Source: CAIXMG01 sp964550225
Lineage (GTDB): Bacteria > Patescibacteriota > Minisyncoccia > Phycocordibacterales > UBA1006
Assembly: GCA_964550225.1 (NCBI GenBank)
Contig: CAZJXT010000015.1
Span: 1 to 10,913 of the forward strand
DNA: 10,913 nt
Direction of reading: 5' to 3'
The notes under the pieces are model-generated. The model did no database searches. It saw only the letters and a list, made by a program, of their open reading frames with translations, and was not told where the DNA came from. A program made the position numbers and the translations under genes. This document shows positions 1-6,003 of the stretch, piece by piece (the first letter of the stretch is position 1; the number at the start of each line of letters is the position of its first letter).

Positions 1-837
1 ACAAAAATAATTTTAGGAAGTAGTATTGTAATTATTCTCATAGGGGTATTCTTTTTTATCAATCATACGAATTCTAAAAAAGATGAAAAAAAAGATACTC
101 AGTCGGAGCAGAAAATAACTCTCACAGAAAAACCGCCTCAGATAAAAGTCACAGATCCTCTCACGAGCAACATTCCCATTTTGGTATACCATTCTATTGG
201 CCCAAAGCCTGCAAAACCTGAATCGAAAGGACAATTACACTATCGAATTACTCCAGAAAATTTTGAAAAACAGATGCAGTATCTGAAAGATAATAACTAC
301 ACACCTATTACGTTTGATGCATTGGTGCAACATTTGAATTTTGGAACATCTGTTCCAGAGAAGGCAGTAGTAATTACTTTTGATGATGGTTGGAAAAATC
401 AATATATTTACGCGGTTCCTATTTTGAAAAAATATGGATTCACGGCAACATTTTTCATTGTTACCAAAACGAGATCAGGAGGTTATATGACATGGGAAGA
501 GTTAAAAAATCTTGTTACAGACCATTTTGAGATTGCGTCTCATACCGAACATCATGCAAAATTAGGAGGCGATATTGTTGAGACAGTATTACAGCAAGAA
601 GTTTCAGGAAGTAAAAAAGAACTGGAAGATACCTTGGGCATTACGGTTACAACGCTCGCATATCCTTATTACAGTCAGAGCGATCGAGCTCGTAAAGCAG
701 TGGAAGATGCAGGATATTTAGGAGCTCGTGCAGGGTGGGCATCTTTTAAAAACAGTACTGATCATGTGTTCCAATTAGTCTCACAAGAGGCCGTAAATAA
801 TCCAAATCCTTTTTCAAGTGTTCGATTGTCAGATTAA
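1..837 (+). CDS. Membrane-anchored polysaccharide deacetylase (NodB/CE4 family), 5' partial
   Basis: The frame is open from the first base of the window, so the true start lies upstream; 278 residues are visible. Window residues 3-20 form one hydrophobic segment followed by a Lys/Glu/Gln-rich linker (about 24-58), which predicts an N-terminally anchored protein with its catalytic domain outside the membrane. The domain opens with IPILVYHSIG, as is usual in this family. It shows NodB motif 1 TFDDGW (metal-binding Asp pair at bases 382-387), motif 2 SHTEHH (metal His codons at 541 and 553), a motif-3 equivalent LAYPYY, and EDAGY near the end. Known family role: metal-dependent removal of acetyl groups from N-acetylated sugars in peptidoglycan, chitin-like or capsular polymers. 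The substrate here cannot be told. Starting at the TTG at 181 would remove the anchor and part of the conserved first strand, so that start is rejected. The gene converges with the dsb operon and ends at a shared hairpin. Confidence 0.88.
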   Translation, partial: TKIILGSSIVIILIGVFFFINHTNSKKDEKKDTQSEQKITLTEKPPQIKVTDPLTSNIPILVYHSIGPKPAKPESKGQLHYRITPENFEKQMQYLKDNNYTPITFDALVQHLNFGTSVPEKAVVITFDDGWKNQYIYAVPILKKYGFTATFFIVTKTRSGGYMTWEELKNLVTDHFEIASHTEHHAKLGGDIVETVLQQEVSGSKKELEDTLGITVTTLAYPYYSQSDRARKAVEDAGYLGARAGWASFKNSTDHVFQLVSQEAVNNPNPFSSVRLSD

Positions 838-845
838 TATAAAGA

Positions 846-896
846 ATATTGCTCATAAAAAAACAACCTATGTGGTTGTTTTTTTATGAGCAATAT
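846..896. terminator. Bidirectional intrinsic terminator shared by converging genes
   Basis: A perfect 23-bp inverted repeat (left arm 846-868, right arm 874-896) encloses the 5-nt loop TATGT. An A7 run sits in the left arm and a T7 run in the right arm, so a U-tract follows the CAACC/GGTTG core stem in either direction. It starts 9 nt after the deacetylase stop. On the minus strand it contains the last codons and the TAG stop (868-870) of dsbB, so it should serve both transcription units. Confidence 0.85.
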
Positions 897-1404
897 ATGC
901 CATAGTGAGAATTCCTATAAATAACGTGAGACACATAATCGGAATAGTAATCCATCCAAAAACAATAACATCAATTTTTGTACATGAGACACCTCCCAAT
1001 GCTTCGCAAGGAGTACCTGTTGATCGAATACCTGCTTGAAGCAAAATATGATAAATAGAAAAACTTGCGCCAATGATAGACAGGATAATACTTGTCAGCC
1101 AAATTTTAATATCTTTCAAATAAATTCCAATAGCGAGGACAATCGTTTGGGGATACATAAAAATGCGCTGCCACCAACAAAATGTACACGGAGGAAATTT
1201 GAATAATTCAGAGTAGGTAAGACTTCCGAGAACTGCAAGTAGTGCCATAAGAAAAGCAAAATGAAAGCTGTGCTTTTTCACAAAATGGAAATATCCATGA
1301 GTTGTTTCTTGAAGAAATAAAAGCACCCAAATGCTGACAGTAAATACCATAATAACCAGAGCTCCAATTCCTGCGATAGTATTAAAAAATGTAAGAGCTG
1401 TCAT
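868..1404 (-). CDS. dsbB: DsbB/BdbC-like disulfide bond formation protein
   Basis: This 178-residue membrane protein has about five hydrophobic segments: an extra N-terminal one (about residues 6-31) and the four-helix core expected of DsbB. Both redox pairs are present: CTFC followed by WWQR (C73 and C76) after helix 2, and C133/C141 in the second external loop (TPCEALGGVSC). Known role: re-oxidises a DsbA-type partner and passes electrons to membrane quinone. I chose the ATG at 1404, one base past the TAA of the upstream thioredoxin gene. A longer reading from the TTG at 1437 would overlap that gene by 32 nt and adds nothing conserved. It is the last gene of the four-gene minus-strand unit. 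Its final eight or nine codons lie in the terminator stem, and its stop codon overlaps the loop. The Cys pairs make the family call firm; the membrane topology is inferred. Confidence 0.9.
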   Translation of the reverse strand: MTALTFFNTIAGIGALVIMVFTVSIWVLLFLQETTHGYFHFVKKHSFHFAFLMALLAVLGSLTYSELFKFPPCTFCWWQRIFMYPQTIVLAIGIYLKDIKIWLTSIILSIIGASFSIYHILLQAGIRSTGTPCEALGGVSCTKIDVIVFGWITIPIMCLTLFIGILTMAYIAHKKTTT

Positions 1405-1405
1405 A

Positions 1406-1774
1406 TTATTTGAGAGGACACGATGATTTATCTGCAAGGGTTTCTAGAGATACTTCTCCTGAGAGACGACTTCCATCAGGGAATACCCATGTTGGATACC
1501 CAGTAATTCCTGCGTCGGTACATATTTTGAGCTGTCCTTTTCCATCAGGTGTTGAACATTCAATATAAGGAAGTAGTTTTACAGATTTTCCAAACATTGC
1601 TTTGGTTGCCTGGCAGTGAGGACACCAAAATGCCCCATAAAAAACCACTTGTTTTTCCTTGAGACAATTTGCGAGTGTGTCATAAGGTCCCGGGGTGAGT
1701 TTATACCACGCAATCAATCCTCCAAACAGAATAACAATTCCAATAATTATTCCATAACGTAATGTTTTATTCAT
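1406..1774 (-). CDS. Membrane-anchored thioredoxin-fold protein resembling the VKOR-fused Trx domain
   Basis: The protein has 122 residues. Residues 8-24 form a single hydrophobic anchor, followed by a compact thioredoxin domain with active site WCPHC (C51, C54) and cis-proline loop GYPTW (P94). Additional cysteines are at 37, 73, 85 and 119. The patterns FWCPHCQATKAMFGK, YIEC and GYPTWVFPDG closely recall the thioredoxin domain that many bacteria carry fused to the C-terminus of vitamin K epoxide reductase (VKOR), rather than ordinary cytoplasmic thioredoxin. Here no VKOR is fused; the next gene is a DsbB, with one base between the TAA and its ATG. Likely role (inference): an extracytoplasmic thiol carrier between the DsbB and exported substrates, or between DsbB and the neighbouring DsbA-like protein. 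The start is ATG with no Shine-Dalgarno sequence. Confidence 0.85.
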   Translation of the reverse strand: MNKTLRYGIIIGIVILFGGLIAWYKLTPGPYDTLANCLKEKQVVFYGAFWCPHCQATKAMFGKSVKLLPYIECSTPDGKGQLKICTDAGITGYPTWVFPDGSRLSGEVSLETLADKSSCPLK

Positions 1775-1789
1775 GATTTTAAAATAGTA

Positions 1790-2494
1790 TTACTTTGCTA
1801 ATTCTCGTAAATAATTCCAAAATGTTTTTTCATCAGAAATTTCTTTAACACATTCAGTAGCTTCTGCTTTGTAGGCTGCGAATGGATGAAGAGTCGTAAT
1901 AGGAGAGTGTCGATATACAAAACCAAATTCAGGATGCTCTGCTAAAATTTCTTGAATAATAGGTTCGGCTCGTTTACAGAATGGACAATCAATATCAGAA
2001 TACATGACGATAATTGTAGATGCGCGTCGAGATCCTAACCAGTGGTCACTATCAGAAAGAACTATTTTTTCTCCAGAAAGAGCTGGTTGTCCATCAGGAG
2101 AAATTTCTGTTTCTATTGATTTTAAAATAGTTGCTTTATCTCGAGCTCCGATAATAGGAAATTGTTTTTCTGAAATAATACGATCATCCGAACCAATGGT
2201 TCTTTTTATAATAAAAAATGTTGGAGTTCCTGCAACTCCTGATTTTTCAGCGAGAGATACAGCATCAGCAATAGTTTGTTTTTTATTACCACTATCTAAA
2301 CAGGCAGTAAGTTTTTCTTTATTAATATTAAATTTTTTCGCAACCGTAAGTAGTTCTTTTTTCACATCAGACTCAGTTTGTTGCTTTTGTTCAGACGAAG
2401 TATTTTGTGGAATTGTTTTTGAAAGGATGATGCCACCGCCAATCAAAAGTCCACAAATAACAATTGCAATAAAATTTTGATATTTTTCAAACAT
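1790..2494 (-). CDS. DsbA-like thiol oxidoreductase with apparently circularly permuted fold
   Basis: The protein has 234 residues, with a hydrophobic anchor (about 8-26) and a polar linker, so the domain should lie outside the membrane. In ordinary DsbA-family proteins the CPxC half comes first and the cis-proline half last. Here the order is reversed. Residues 43-133 hold the usual C-terminal half: the helical segment with the conserved Cys (C65 in LTACLDSG), GVAGTPTFFI with cis-proline P91, then a GA-turn and last helix. Residues 143-234 hold the usual N-terminal half: the lead-in DSDHWLGSRRAS, YSDIDCPFCKR (C170, C173), YRHSPITTLHPFAAYKAEA, and the FWNYL helix where the protein stops. P91 thus precedes the active site by about 80 residues. 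The frame is intact, and the gene sits 5 nt after the permease gene and 15 nt before the thioredoxin gene. DsbA-like oxidase activity fed by the operon's DsbB is inferred. See the finding for the alternative explanation. Confidence 0.82.
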   Translation of the reverse strand: MFEKYQNFIAIVICGLLIGGGIILSKTIPQNTSSEQKQQTESDVKKELLTVAKKFNINKEKLTACLDSGNKKQTIADAVSLAEKSGVAGTPTFFIIKRTIGSDDRIISEKQFPIIGARDKATILKSIETEISPDGQPALSGEKIVLSDSDHWLGSRRASTIIVMYSDIDCPFCKRAEPIIQEILAEHPEFGFVYRHSPITTLHPFAAYKAEATECVKEISDEKTFWNYLRELAK

Positions 2495-2499
2495 AGAAA

Positions 2500-3600
2500 T
2501 TATTTTTTTAAAGTGATTAATTTTGTAATACGTTTTCCGAGAGGGCTTGGCGCTTCAGGTGATTCATCTCCGAGAAGGTATCCCCATGCTTCATATTCTG
2601 GTAACCCATCAGCGATTACTTTGATAATTCCAACCAAGGGGAGTGCTAACATCATTCCAACGGTTCCCCAAAGAGATCCCATAATAATAATTCCAAGAAT
2701 TGCTGCTAGAGGATTAATATTAATTGTTCCACCTGCAATATTAGGAGTAAGAATATTATTATCAATAAATTGAGTAATTAAAAATAGTATGACAGCTCCA
2801 ATCGCGAGAGGAACTCCTTGAGTAATGAGAGTAATAATAATTAATCCAGCAAATCCAATCAGTGTTCCCACATAAGGAATAATATTTAATACGGCAATAA
2901 AGATCCCCCAGAATAGAGGATTATGAATTCCTATAATCCATAATCCTAAGGTATTCATAATGGCAAGGATAATCATAACCTTGATAACCCCTGTCAGATA
3001 ATGAGGAACCACTGTTCCTATTTTCTTGATCACGACGAGAATATTTTTTTCTGTTTCGCCCCCAAGAAGTTTTTGTAAAAACGTTCGTAGTTTGGTGCGA
3101 TAGAACAACATAAAAAAAGTATATAAAAAGGTTAATCCAAGAGTTGATGCGATACTGGTTGCTTGAGAAATAACATTCCCTACGTTTTGTAATCCAATTT
3201 CTACGAGATTAAAGTTTTGATCAATCCAATTGTTTTGCTCAACGAGAGATATTCCAGAAATATTGGTAATTGCTTGTTGTATAATACCAATATTTTGTTT
3301 TGCTTCAACTTGGTAATTAGGAATGTCTCCAATGAATTGAGAAAGTGTGACAGAGAGTGATCCCATAATAATTATGAGAACTAAAATAGTTGCAATAATC
3401 ATAATGATATTTGCGAGAGCTCGAGGGATACGCATTTTTTCTAATCGTTGTACCGCAGGGAGGAGTAAAAGAGAGAAAAGAAACCCAAGAACAAGAGGGA
3501 TGAAAAAAGTTTTTTGAATGACAAGAAGATATCCAATCCCAATGATACAAATAATAGTAATAAGAGGGTTGAGAAGAGGGGTAAGTGTTGATGATCGCAT
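2500..3600 (-). CDS. AI-2E/PerM family membrane transporter
   Basis: This 366-residue polytopic membrane protein is of the usual length for the family. Hydrophobic pairs lie near the N-terminus (about 11-45 and 61-87). A long soluble stretch follows (about 90-145), then a cluster of helices from about 150 to the C-terminus. The segment NIIPYVGTLIGFAG and the late IMGSLWGTVGMMLALPLVGI are characteristic of AI-2E/PerM/YdiK-type proteins. Characterised members export autoinducer-2 (TqsA) or act in sodium/proton exchange. The substrate cannot be read from sequence, and many annotations in this family are nominal. The start is ATG (3600-3598), just downstream of an extended -10 box. It is the first gene of the operon with the three redox genes; the next gene starts 5 nt after its stop. 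Nothing in the sequence ties its function to disulfide formation beyond shared transcription. Confidence 0.88.
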   Translation of the reverse strand: MRSSTLTPLLNPLITIICIIGIGYLLVIQKTFFIPLVLGFLFSLLLLPAVQRLEKMRIPRALANIIMIIATILVLIIIMGSLSVTLSQFIGDIPNYQVEAKQNIGIIQQAITNISGISLVEQNNWIDQNFNLVEIGLQNVGNVISQATSIASTLGLTFLYTFFMLFYRTKLRTFLQKLLGGETEKNILVVIKKIGTVVPHYLTGVIKVMIILAIMNTLGLWIIGIHNPLFWGIFIAVLNIIPYVGTLIGFAGLIIITLITQGVPLAIGAVILFLITQFIDNNILTPNIAGGTININPLAAILGIIIMGSLWGTVGMMLALPLVGIIKVIADGLPEYEAWGYLLGDESPEAPSPLGKRITKLITLKK

Positions 3601-3608
3601 ACTTCTTC

Positions 3609-3617
3609 ATTGTATCA
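3609..3617 (-). promoter_or_regulatory. Extended -10 promoter for the permease/dsb operon
   Basis: Read on the minus strand, this is TG-A-TACAAT, ending 8 nt before the ATG at 3600. No convincing -35 lies 17 nt upstream (GTAATG), but extended -10 promoters tolerate that. The predicted first transcribed base is near 3602, so the mRNA would be essentially leaderless. Confidence 0.55.
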
Positions 3618-3637
3618 AGGAACACGCATTTCATTAC

Positions 3638-3667
3638 TTGACATATATATAATATATATGATATAAT
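3638..3667 (+). promoter_or_regulatory. Consensus sigma-70-type promoter of the repeat-protein gene
   Basis: A perfect -35 TTGACA (3638-3643) and a perfect -10 TATAAT (3662-3667) are separated by 18 nt. TG at 3659-3660 gives an extended -10 (TGA-TATAAT). The spacer is almost entirely alternating A/T. Predicted start is near 3674, giving a leader of about 52 nt before the ATG at 3726 with no Shine-Dalgarno sequence. It is the best match to consensus in the window, so strong expression of the secreted protein is likely. Confidence 0.8.
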
Positions 3668-3725
3668 TCTAAAGAATAGTAATGGTACTTTAAATTAACT
3701 AAAAAGCTCTCTTAAAACAAAAAAC

Positions 3726-5753
3726 ATGAAAAAAATCATCCTCTCTCTAGTATTTGCCACTATTGCAATGTCAACAATGGCTCTTAATGGGACATTATTT
3801 CCCGCGCTTACAGATTCAGTATTTACAAACACTGCAACACTTCGCCTGATAGTATCTGGTGTTACTGGAAATTATCAATGGCGTCCGTACTACAAAGCAG
3901 TAGGAGACACTTTTAAGATTGGCTCTCCAACATCGACAAACATGACTTCGTTATGGGTTTCGATAGGTGGATTACAGCCGGCAACACAGTATGATTCTGT
4001 GGCAGTGATTGTAACCGATGGAGGTGTTTCTGATACTTCCAACTACATTTCATTTACTACAAAAACATTGGTGCCAATTCAGCCGATGACTATTACAAAC
4101 ATTTCAGTTGCTCCATCGACCACTTCGACAACCATCAGTTTTCATTACAGTTTTGTAGGTGGACCAACAGGTGCATACAATGTACTCGTAGAGCCATTTT
4201 TACAAAATTACACCTTTTCGATTTCTGCATTATTATTACGCGGAATAGGAGATACATCTTTTGTAATTACGAATCCAAACGTGCCGGGTACTACGTATAT
4301 GCATAACATACTAGCGGCTAGTACAACAGAGAACGGAATCCCACAAGATGCGTTCTTCGATTTTCAGGACTACATGGTACCAACACTCACTTCGGCAGAC
4401 GTAATTAATTTACAGGTAATTCAACTATGGCAGGATTCAGCAAAAATTTCTGCTCATATAAAACCTGGAAACACTGGTAGTGCGATACTCAGAAGAAAGT
4501 TGCTCAATGCTCAAGGAAATCAAATCGCTGTGGTTACTTCAAATATCTCAAGTGATACGATTATTACATGGACTGAAAAAAATTTGATGGATAGTACATC
4601 GTATTACACACGAGTGGTGGCAACATCATCGGGTGGGTCTGATTCCATGCAGGTAGCATTTACCACATTAACGGTTCCGAAAGCAACGGTTGATGTGTGG
4701 TCTATTTCCAATGAAACGTTGATCAGTGCTGATGTAAACATTACCGTTAAAACAAACGGAACATGGGCAAACAGTACAACAACTGCAATTGTAGAATGGG
4801 AAACGGCAAACAATGCAATCCTTGCCGATACTTTAATCGGCATTACAGGAATGCAGCAGATTGTTTTTCCGTTAGGTAATTTGCGCAGCGCACCTGCTGT
4901 AAATTATGCTTGGATCAGATTGATTAATGGTGGAGGTGAAACTCTTGAACCAATTTCGTTTCAAGTATTAGCACCAACACCTGCACCTACGACTTCGTGG
5001 GGGTTTTTACAACAAGAATCTCCAACCAAAATTTCGCTGAACAGTATCGGATATTCTTGTTATGGTAATTCCATTAACAACAAGATTCTCGTTGTGAAGC
5101 GGAAAATCCAACCTTCATCTACTGCTTGGGATACCACTGTAATTGCTACTGGATTATTTAGTACGGGTACATTGCCACAAATTCCTTTTACAGGACTTGA
5201 TGCAGCGTCTCGTTACGAATTCAAACTCATTGGAGTTTCTTCCGATGGTGCGATGTTGGAAAACGGATTAATCAAATGGGAAGAAACTGCTTCACCTGGA
5301 CAACCGGTGATTGCAAATATTTCTATTTCATCAGCAACCACGAATGGAGTTGTTGGTACGACCGTTGGTAACGCATCGGGAACACCTTCACAGGTGTATA
5401 CCGAATTGTATCAAGGAGGAAATTTGCTTTCTTCGACAGGTACTGTTGCCGTAGGAAGCGATGATTTCAATCAATCTTTTTCTTTTGTGAATTCTTTAAT
5501 ATTGAATACACAATACGAGATTCGTGCGACTGTAAAGGATTTGCAAGGATCAAATGCATTTGCATTATCGAAATATTTGATTATCACTATTTCGGGTGTT
5601 GAGGAGCTTGATGCAGATGATCCACGTATCGAAGCTCCTGTGTACGATTTAATGGGTCGTATGATTGGTTTTGGAACCAAGCAATACATGGCACAAAATT
5701 TTACAGGACAGATTGTGATTTGGAATCATGTAACGTATGCTCCAAGACAGTAA
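3726..5753 (+). CDS. Large secreted protein with about six fibronectin-III-like repeats
   Basis: The protein has 675 residues. It begins with a classical signal peptide (MKKIILSLVFATIAMSTMA, probable cleavage after A19) and has no other clear membrane segment. The mature part is Thr/Ser/Asn-rich and divides into repeats of about 100 residues, at roughly 20-113, 121-217, 219-317, 318-416, 420-521 and 525-623. Several end with the pattern typical of fibronectin type III or Ig-like beta sandwiches: an LxxxTxY-type strand, then G/S-rich turns, then a closing FTT strand (LQPATQYDSVAVIV and ISFTT; LMDSTSYYTRVVA and VAFTT; LDAASRYEFKLIGV; LNTQYEIRATV). The tail (624-675) contains YDLMGR (640-645) and TGQIVIW, recalling Bacteroidota type IX secretion sorting domains but without a typical ending. 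It is a single-gene unit between its own promoter and terminator. Role unknown: a surface or released adhesin is the plausible guess. No catalytic motif is visible. Confidence 0.85.
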   Translation: MKKIILSLVFATIAMSTMALNGTLFPALTDSVFTNTATLRLIVSGVTGNYQWRPYYKAVGDTFKIGSPTSTNMTSLWVSIGGLQPATQYDSVAVIVTDGGVSDTSNYISFTTKTLVPIQPMTITNISVAPSTTSTTISFHYSFVGGPTGAYNVLVEPFLQNYTFSISALLLRGIGDTSFVITNPNVPGTTYMHNILAASTTENGIPQDAFFDFQDYMVPTLTSADVINLQVIQLWQDSAKISAHIKPGNTGSAILRRKLLNAQGNQIAVVTSNISSDTIITWTEKNLMDSTSYYTRVVATSSGGSDSMQVAFTTLTVPKATVDVWSISNETLISADVNITVKTNGTWANSTTTAIVEWETANNAILADTLIGITGMQQIVFPLGNLRSAPAVNYAWIRLINGGGETLEPISFQVLAPTPAPTTSWGFLQQESPTKISLNSIGYSCYGNSINNKILVVKRKIQPSSTAWDTTVIATGLFSTGTLPQIPFTGLDAASRYEFKLIGVSSDGAMLENGLIKWEETASPGQPVIANISISSATTNGVVGTTVGNASGTPSQVYTELYQGGNLLSSTGTVAVGSDDFNQSFSFVNSLILNTQYEIRATVKDLQGSNAFALSKYLIITISGVEELDADDPRIEAPVYDLMGRMIGFGTKQYMAQNFTGQIVIWNHVTYAPRQ

Positions 5754-5778
5754 TCAGTTCTACGTTTTTTCATTACAT

Positions 5779-5809
5779 CCGCCTCTTATTCACAAGGGGC
5801 GGTTTTTTT
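5779..5809 (+). terminator. Intrinsic terminator after the repeat-protein gene
   Basis: CCGCCTCTT (5779-5787) pairs with AAGGGGCGG (5794-5802) to give a 9-bp stem with one G-U pair and a 6-nt loop, followed directly by T7 (5803-5809). It lies 25 nt after the stop codon at 5751-5753. Confidence 0.88.
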
Positions 5810-5810
5810 G

Positions 5811-5839
5811 TTGACAGTAAGTATTTTTTCTGATACATT
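5811..5839 (+). promoter_or_regulatory. Promoter of the rpsN-secY ribosomal operon
   Basis: TTGACA (5811-5816), a 17-nt spacer and TACATT (5834-5839), with TGA just before the -10, form an extended -10 promoter. The predicted start is about 5846. It begins one base after the T-run of the preceding terminator. No better promoter was found closer to rpsN, so the transcript should carry a leader of about 158 nt. Confidence 0.7.
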
Positions 5840-5869
5840 AAGCAGGCACAGCAATGTGCTTGCTTTTTT
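5840..5869 (+). terminator. Terminator-like hairpin overlapping the predicted transcription start
   Basis: AAGCAGGCACA (5840-5850) pairs with TGTGCTTGCTT (5855-5865) through 11 positions, one of them G-U, around a GCAA tetraloop. A T-run (5864-5869) follows. Readthrough from the repeat-protein gene would make the whole hairpin. A transcript begun at the predicted start near 5846 would contain only the top 5 bp (GCACA/TGTGC), a possible 5'-end stabilising stem. Its use as a second terminator is inferred. Confidence 0.6.
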
Positions 5870-5887
5870 GGTGCTATGCATCCATAC

Positions 5888-5945
5888 GCCTCCATTTGTG
5901 CCTTATTCTATAAGGAAAAAATGAAATTGTGTGTGAAATGGTGGC
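5888..5945 (+). promoter_or_regulatory. Structured segment of the rpsN leader
   Basis: Two nested pairings can be drawn. The outer stem is GCCTCCATTT (5888-5897) with AAATGGTGGC (5936-5945): 9 of 10 positions pair, with one T-T mismatch. Inside it is a hairpin of CCTTAT (5901-5906) with ATAAGG (5910-5915) around a 3-nt loop. The inner hairpin covers AAGG, the only Shine-Dalgarno-like site seen near an ATG in the window. The segment could be a ribosomal-protein autoregulatory leader. It matches no named RNA family that I recognise, and such pairings can arise by chance in a leader this long. Confidence 0.4.
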
Positions 5946-5968
5946 ATCTGACAAAGGAATATTATTAA
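5921..5968 (+). CDS. Possible 15-codon leader micro-ORF
   Basis: The frame ATG...TAA encodes MKLCVKWWHLTKEYY. It is preceded by AAGGA (5912-5916) four bases before the ATG, although the real genes here have no such site. It contains two adjacent Trp codons (5939-5944), and codons 6-8 form most of the right arm of the outer leader stem, so a ribosome there would open that stem. It ends 35 nt before the rpsN ATG. The arrangement recalls attenuation leader peptides, but a frame this short can occur by chance and no homology supports it. Confidence 0.22.
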   Translation: MKLCVKWWHLTKEYY

Positions 5969-5977
5969 GCTAAGTCA

Positions 5978-5992
5978 CGAGTTTTAAACTCG
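5978..5992 (+). repeat. Small palindrome just before rpsN
   Basis: CGAGTTT-T-AAACTCG is a perfect 7-bp inverted repeat with a single central base, ending 11 nt before the rpsN ATG. It could form a short hairpin next to the start codon or be an operator-like site. No T-run follows, so it is not a terminator. Confidence 0.4.
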
Positions 5993-6003
5993 CGTTATTG
6001 TAC

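Noticed and set aside
868..1437. Longer dsbB reading from the TTG at 1437
   Set aside because: It overlaps the thioredoxin gene by 32 nt and uses a rare start, while the ATG at 1404 sits just after that gene's stop.
1775..1792. TACTAT 9 nt before the thioredoxin ATG on the minus strand as another leaderless promoter
   Set aside because: It lacks the TGN seen at the other sites and any -35. In such AT-rich sequence a hexamer match alone is not persuasive.
2004..2480. 158-codon plus-strand open frame antisense to the dsbA-like gene
   Set aside because: The minus-strand protein has clear DsbA motifs; the plus-strand translation has no recognisable domain and no promoter.
3601..6003. Repeat-protein gene as cargo of an insertion element or transposon
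   Set aside because: No transposase, terminal inverted repeats or target duplications were found at its edges; only a promoter and terminators are present.
5870..6003. tRNA or known riboswitch in the rpsN leader
   Set aside because: No cloverleaf, T-loop GTTC motif or CCA-type acceptor end, and no riboswitch core that I recognise. The pairings there are described only as a possible leader structure.
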